DNA from: Limnobacter sp. 130
GTDB taxonomy: Bacteria; Pseudomonadota; Gammaproteobacteria; Burkholderiales; Burkholderiaceae_B
Length of the DNA: 64,000 nt
Direction: 5' to 3'
NCBI RefSeq assembly: GCF_902506325.1
Contig: NZ_LR732328.1
Coordinates: 801,070-865,069 of the forward strand
Shown here: piece by piece, positions 60,992-64,000 of the stretch
Layout: the number at the start of each line of letters is the position of its first letter
How positions within the stretch are numbered: position 1 is the first letter of the stretch
Translations under genes and position numbers: made by a program
The notes under the pieces: model-generated
Seen by the model: the letters and a program-made list of their open reading frames with translations, nothing else
What the model was told of the DNA's origin: nothing
The model's database searches: none

Positions 60992-61459
60992 ATGGACCAT
61001 AACTTCGAAAGACTGAAAGCCCACATCCTTCCGTTATCAAACGCTGCAGATTTTTATGCAGCGAAAAATGAATGGAAGCTGGTTGGAGTTGAAATCCAAG
61101 AAGATTGGGATAATTGCCCTTGTGGCCAAGCAATCAAGGAGTTGTGCCACATCGAAAATCAGCTGAATGGTAAAAAGACCTACGTTGGTAACGTTTGTGT
61201 CAACCAGTTTATTGGAATTGACACTGGTAATCTCTTTGCAGGTCTAAAACGCATCGCTCAAGACGACTCCGCGAATGCAAACGAAGACCTAATCACTCAT
61301 GCATATAAGCTAGGTTACATTTTCGAGAAAGAGTATCAGTTCTTAATGCAAACGCGCCGTAAGAGAAAACTTTCGCCAGCACAGCTTTCTTGGAAGCAGA
61401 AGATAAACAATCGAATTGTTAATCAAACAGTTGTCCGTAAAGTTCCGGACAATACATAA
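60992..61459 (+). CDS. Unknown 155-aa protein with Cys-x-Cys motif (cassette-borne)
   Basis: Start at 60992 with AAGGGG upstream. NCPCGQAIKELCHIENQLNG and VGNVCVNQF give four cysteines spaced like a small zinc-binding unit; I have seen this pattern only in uncharacterised proteins. Otherwise helical and basic at the C terminus (TRRKRKLSPAQLSWKQK). Its stop codon lies inside the start of an attC-like site, the normal end of an integron cassette gene. Confidence 0.65.
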   Translation: MDHNFERLKAHILPLSNAADFYAAKNEWKLVGVEIQEDWDNCPCGQAIKELCHIENQLNGKKTYVGNVCVNQFIGIDTGNLFAGLKRIAQDDSANANEDLITHAYKLGYIFEKEYQFLMQTRRKRKLSPAQLSWKQKINNRIVNQTVVRKVPDNT

Positions 61460-61540
61460 CATGACGATCAACCTCTCTACCTTCGTTTGCTGGTTATTGC
61501 GCCATAAATCAGTGCAGTGCCGGTTAGCTTTACGTTATGC
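61454..61540 (+). other. attC (59-base-element-like) recombination site
   Basis: An 87-bp imperfect palindrome between two genes. Left side ACATAAC ... GATCAACC (61454-61473) is mirrored by GGTTAGC ... GTTATGC (61522-61540): reverse complement of the right side reads GCATAACGTAAAGCTAACC, matching the left with a few changes. R''-L''/L'-R' order, size and position match integron attC sites. R' (GTTATGC) departs from GTTRRRY at one base. Confidence 0.65.
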
Positions 61541-61553
61541 TGCACAATAGCGT

Positions 61554-62660
61554 ATGCAACTTTCCCAATTTTCAACTCAGATCGAGAAGACCGGCTTCGT
61601 TCTGGAGAACCGTGTTGCGCAGCAGCTAAAGGCCGCTAAGTGGACCGTTATAAGTAATCGCTATTACGTTGATGATGCTGAAGAATCAGTCAGAGAAATA
61701 GACTTGGTCGCATACAAGGCGACCAGAGTTCAACACTTCGACGTCTATACAACTCTACTGATTAGCTGCAAGAAGAACGAATCGAACGCTTGGGCGCTGC
61801 TCTCGCGCGAAATCGATCTCAAAGACCCCAACTCTGATTGGCAACCTCTACACGCCTGGTCAAACGACAAGGCGCTAGCTTTCCAGCTCAGCGTTCCAGG
61901 CGTAGCAAAGCTGTATCACGATGCCGCAGAACAGTCCGGTGCTGGAGCAGTGTTTCGAACTCCAGAAGTCGAAGTATTCGCGTTTCAGGAGATGAACAAA
62001 GTCTCAGGGACGCCTCAGAACGACAAGGCGATATTTCAGGCTGTTACTTCGCTCATGAAGTCACAGGCCTACGAACTGGGTGCACTTCCGCAGCGGAAGC
62101 GAACTCCTGCGGTGTATCAGTTCAACCTTCTTTCGCTTGTTGACTCAGATCTAGTTCGGATCAATTTCAGTACTGGATTAGCAAATGCTGAAGCAATCGA
62201 TCAAGAACATTACATCGCTCGTTACATCATTAAGAAAAAAGAAACTTTTTCAAGAATTCGCTTCTTGAAAGCAAACGTCTTTGAAAAGCTCATCCCCGAG
62301 TATAGTGAGCTGCACACAGCCAACTGCGCTTGGTTTGATGCCCAGTGTCACGCCTTCTACGCAGATATCTTGCAAGACGAAAAACGATCGCAGGAGTTGC
62401 TGACTGAGTTCCGGCAAGTGATCTCTTGGCCGTTCAGACTCGCCCTTCAGGAGCAAGGCATCAATGTACCGGAGTCTAAGTCCATCTGCTTCTCTTGGAG
62501 CAAGACAAACAACATGGTCATCATCTATGCACCTGTGGGTGGTGAGGGGGCGATGGCACTAAATAAGGACTCCTCTTTCAGAAGTAAAGTCTCGGCGGCG
62601 CTTAGCAAAATCTTCCGCTACAACGGAGACTTTATGTTTCAAGACGATATTCCTTTTTGA
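61554..62660 (+). CDS. PD-(D/E)XK nuclease-like protein, cassette-borne (defence candidate)
   Basis: 368 residues starting 14 bases after the attC R' end. N-terminal nuclease core: Glu in FVLENRVAQQLKAAKW, then REIDLVAY with Asp, then LLISCKKNES giving a Cys-Lys-Lys strand; E-D-(x)K is the PD-(D/E)XK active site. The C-terminal 250 residues are unassigned. Restriction-endonuclease-like folds with large unknown domains are typical of antiphage effectors, but this one is unrecognised. Confidence 0.7.
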   Translation: MQLSQFSTQIEKTGFVLENRVAQQLKAAKWTVISNRYYVDDAEESVREIDLVAYKATRVQHFDVYTTLLISCKKNESNAWALLSREIDLKDPNSDWQPLHAWSNDKALAFQLSVPGVAKLYHDAAEQSGAGAVFRTPEVEVFAFQEMNKVSGTPQNDKAIFQAVTSLMKSQAYELGALPQRKRTPAVYQFNLLSLVDSDLVRINFSTGLANAEAIDQEHYIARYIIKKKETFSRIRFLKANVFEKLIPEYSELHTANCAWFDAQCHAFYADILQDEKRSQELLTEFRQVISWPFRLALQEQGINVPESKSICFSWSKTNNMVIIYAPVGGEGAMALNKDSSFRSKVSAALSKIFRYNGDFMFQDDIPF

Positions 62661-62899
62661 GCTAGTACATGCTAACCCTTCCATCGATAGACTCAGGCCC
62701 GGCAATCAAGTTCGTGTCGACCTCGGTCGTCGCTGTTAATGTGGCGGAAATACATTAAGTGCTGTACAAAATGTGAGACCTAACAAATCATTACATTAAA
62801 TGTTTGATCCACCCGTCGCTTTTGCTACCGAAAATGTACCTGTCTCCTCAAACGCCGCTCTACGCATGAGATATGCCATGCTTATTCCGAGGTGAAAAT
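62661..62899. other. Intergenic with weak attC-like pieces
   Basis: GCTAAC at about 62690 and CCTAACAAATCA at about 62782 look like attC left halves, and GTTAATG at 62736 like a right core, but no complete symmetric site is seen. Probably a scrambled or double-deleted cassette junction. Confidence 0.35.
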
Positions 62900-63442
62900 A
62901 TGGCTGAACAAACGTCACTAATCTCCATAATTGCTTCTGTGGTAAGCGCAATCGGGGCTGCCGCAGCTTGTATCGCCGCATTCAAATCAGCGGCCCATGC
63001 AAAGGAGGCATTTGATGAAGGCCAAAAAGCGGATAAAAGGTTTGCTCTTAGACAACTTTCTCTTACAGCGCATCAAGTTTCTGTACAAGCTGATCGTGTC
63101 AAATGGACAGCTCAAGGACTTAAATCTGGGTATCAGACATTGGCGGTTTTTTCGGGTGCGAGCGGAAGCTCTCGTTTAATTCTTTTGACCAAAGAAGTCG
63201 ATGAAAAAGTCAAAATCGCAGAAGTTCTACAATTAAAAGCGAAGCCGTTCATCGAGTTACAAATGACCTTGCTTAATGGGCCGCTTGATGAAATCACCGC
63301 AAGAGAATTAGCTATGTCGCAGCACTTGATAGAAGTAATAGGCCTTAGGGAGAAAATTGAAATAGAACTATCGAGCATCCAAGCACAAAATTCGACGCTT
63401 CGAGAAAGTGCTATACCTAATGCGAAAGGCGGTGGCATATAA
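62900..63442 (+). CDS. Unknown single-membrane-helix protein, 180 aa (cassette-borne)
   Basis: Start at 62900 with GAGGTG upstream. One transmembrane helix (about 8-32, IIASVVSAIGAAAACIAA) and a cytoplasmic helical domain after it with likely coiled-coil stretches (VDEKVKIAEVLQL, LREKIEIELSSIQ). The gene ends just before ATAACAAAGCAGCGTT, an attC-left-half-like sequence. Membrane proteins with helical tails occur as effectors in antiphage systems, but I have no specific match. Confidence 0.6.
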   Translation: MAEQTSLISIIASVVSAIGAAAACIAAFKSAAHAKEAFDEGQKADKRFALRQLSLTAHQVSVQADRVKWTAQGLKSGYQTLAVFSGASGSSRLILLTKEVDEKVKIAEVLQLKAKPFIELQMTLLNGPLDEITARELAMSQHLIEVIGLREKIEIELSSIQAQNSTLRESAIPNAKGGGI

Positions 63443-63557
63443 CAAAGCAGCGTTATTGACCAAAGTTTTTGCTGAGCGTCAATTTTTCCGGTAAGCAAGG
63501 CATTATTCAAAGTCCTCTTAAGAGAGGTATGCGGACTTACTAGATCAAAGACTGAGT

Positions 63558-63772
63558 GTCCGCTCTGGCCGATTACCAGCCATTTCACCTGCAGCTCTAG
63601 TTTCAGTGCTCAATCACCGCTCCCCGAAGGTCAGCAAGGTAATCCGCGTCCATGAACCAAGCGTTTGCCTAAAATCATATCTTTGTGCCCAGAAAATTCA
63701 AATTTCCGCGTAACTGAATATAAGAATACGTCATGTCATCTAGCCGCAATCGCAATCAAGGCAATGATCTCA
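63558..63772. repeat. 215-bp direct repeat, copy 2
   Basis: Colinear with 26048-26262 over the full 215 bases at roughly 85-90% identity by eye, same orientation. It is followed immediately by the terminal repeat of an IS66 element (63775). Confidence 0.85.
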
Positions 63773-63774
63773 TC

Positions 63775-63800
63775 GTAAGCCCCCAGCAAACCCGTCTTGA
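63775..63800 (+). mobile_element. IS66 terminal inverted repeat
   Basis: GTAAGCCCCCAGCAAACCC and following bases sit between the 215-bp repeat and the transposase stop codon. The same end occurs inverted at 40198-40223. Confidence 0.7.
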
Positions 63801-64000
63801 TTAGTTCGCTGGTTTCCAGTTGTGCGGCAGCAATTCATTGATCCTGCTGTACGGCTGCGTGGGCAGGCGGTCCATCACATCCTTTAGATATTCCAGCGGG
63901 TTCAGGCCATTGAGTTTGGCCGATTGCACAAGACTCATGATCGCTGCATTGCGTTGGCCTGAGCGCAGGCTTCCGGCAAATAGCCAGTTCTTGCGACCCA
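63801..64000 (-). CDS. IS66-family transposase, C-terminal part (runs off the right edge)
   Basis: The minus strand, open from base 64000 to the stop at 63801, reads KNWLFAGSLRSGQRNAAIM, then SLVQSAKLNGLNPLEYLKDV and ELLPHNWKPAN. This is the conserved C-terminal element of IS66 transposases. The rest lies outside the window, so whether the element is complete cannot be judged. Confidence 0.9.
   Translation of the reverse strand, partial: GRKNWLFAGSLRSGQRNAAIMSLVQSAKLNGLNPLEYLKDVMDRLPTQPYSRINELLPHNWKPAN

Overview
The window looks like a chromosomal segment of a betaproteobacterium of the Burkholderiales. I infer this from the Proteobacteria-type gene set: a type IVb pilus operon, a CigR-family protein, an Mrp antiporter with fused A and B subunits, DUF3034 with a truncated globin, and Sec signal peptides. 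Limnobacter is a plausible genus, but no rRNA gene is present to fix it.

Layout. (1) 1-13,300 is ordinary backbone. It holds the 3' part of a type IVb pilus operon on the minus strand (TcpQ/PilL-like, secretin PilN, PilO2 cut by the window edge), a zinc alcohol dehydrogenase, two envelope proteins, a molybdopterin oxidoreductase, a two-gene ovothiol/EgtB-type locus, a CigR protein and a thioredoxin. (2) 13,900-30,800 is accessory. Three fragments of the 3' half of an initiator tRNA gene, each with its terminator (14,055; 26,629; 29,172), and a 504-bp direct repeat (13,988 and 29,105) bracket decayed genes, orphan antitoxins, a seven-subunit Mrp cation/proton antiporter operon, an AAA/TOPRIM ATPase, a small integrase element and a truncated IS3-family element. 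(3) 31,300-39,400 is backbone again: a TerC/Alx transporter, two tandem paralogous secreted proteins, a phosphate-type porin, a histidine kinase/response regulator pair and a three-gene operon (NTF2-like, DUF3034, secreted truncated globin). Direct repeats of GTTCAT phased at 11 bp lie before four of these transcription units, which suggests one regulon of the OmpR-type regulator encoded here. (4) 39,700-40,500 is an IS graveyard (IS21, IS3, IS66 pieces), followed by a 12-bp minisatellite of about 30 units. (5) 41,050-64,000 is a mobile/defence region: a tightly packed trio with two very large, divergent tyrosine-recombinase-like proteins, a separate Xis/Int pair, a PD-(D/E)XK nuclease, a complete type I restriction-modification operon (hsdM-hsdS-hsdR), a large SF2 helicase, and a second group of small unknown genes including a nuclease. 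The window ends in an IS66 transposase.

The most unusual feature is a pair of cargo clusters, 22.7-26.3 kb and 60.4-63.8 kb. Each is entered through the same inverted-repeat/REP-like sequence and left through the same 215-bp repeat in the same orientation. Inside them, integron attC-like recombination sites lie between the genes, and no integrase gene is present. The best attC is at 61,454-61,540. The cargo is an ATPase with a TOPRIM-like end, a PD-(D/E)XK nuclease and proteins I do not recognise. I read these as integrase-less cassette arrays that may carry undescribed defence genes. All family assignments come from reading motifs; no database search was run.
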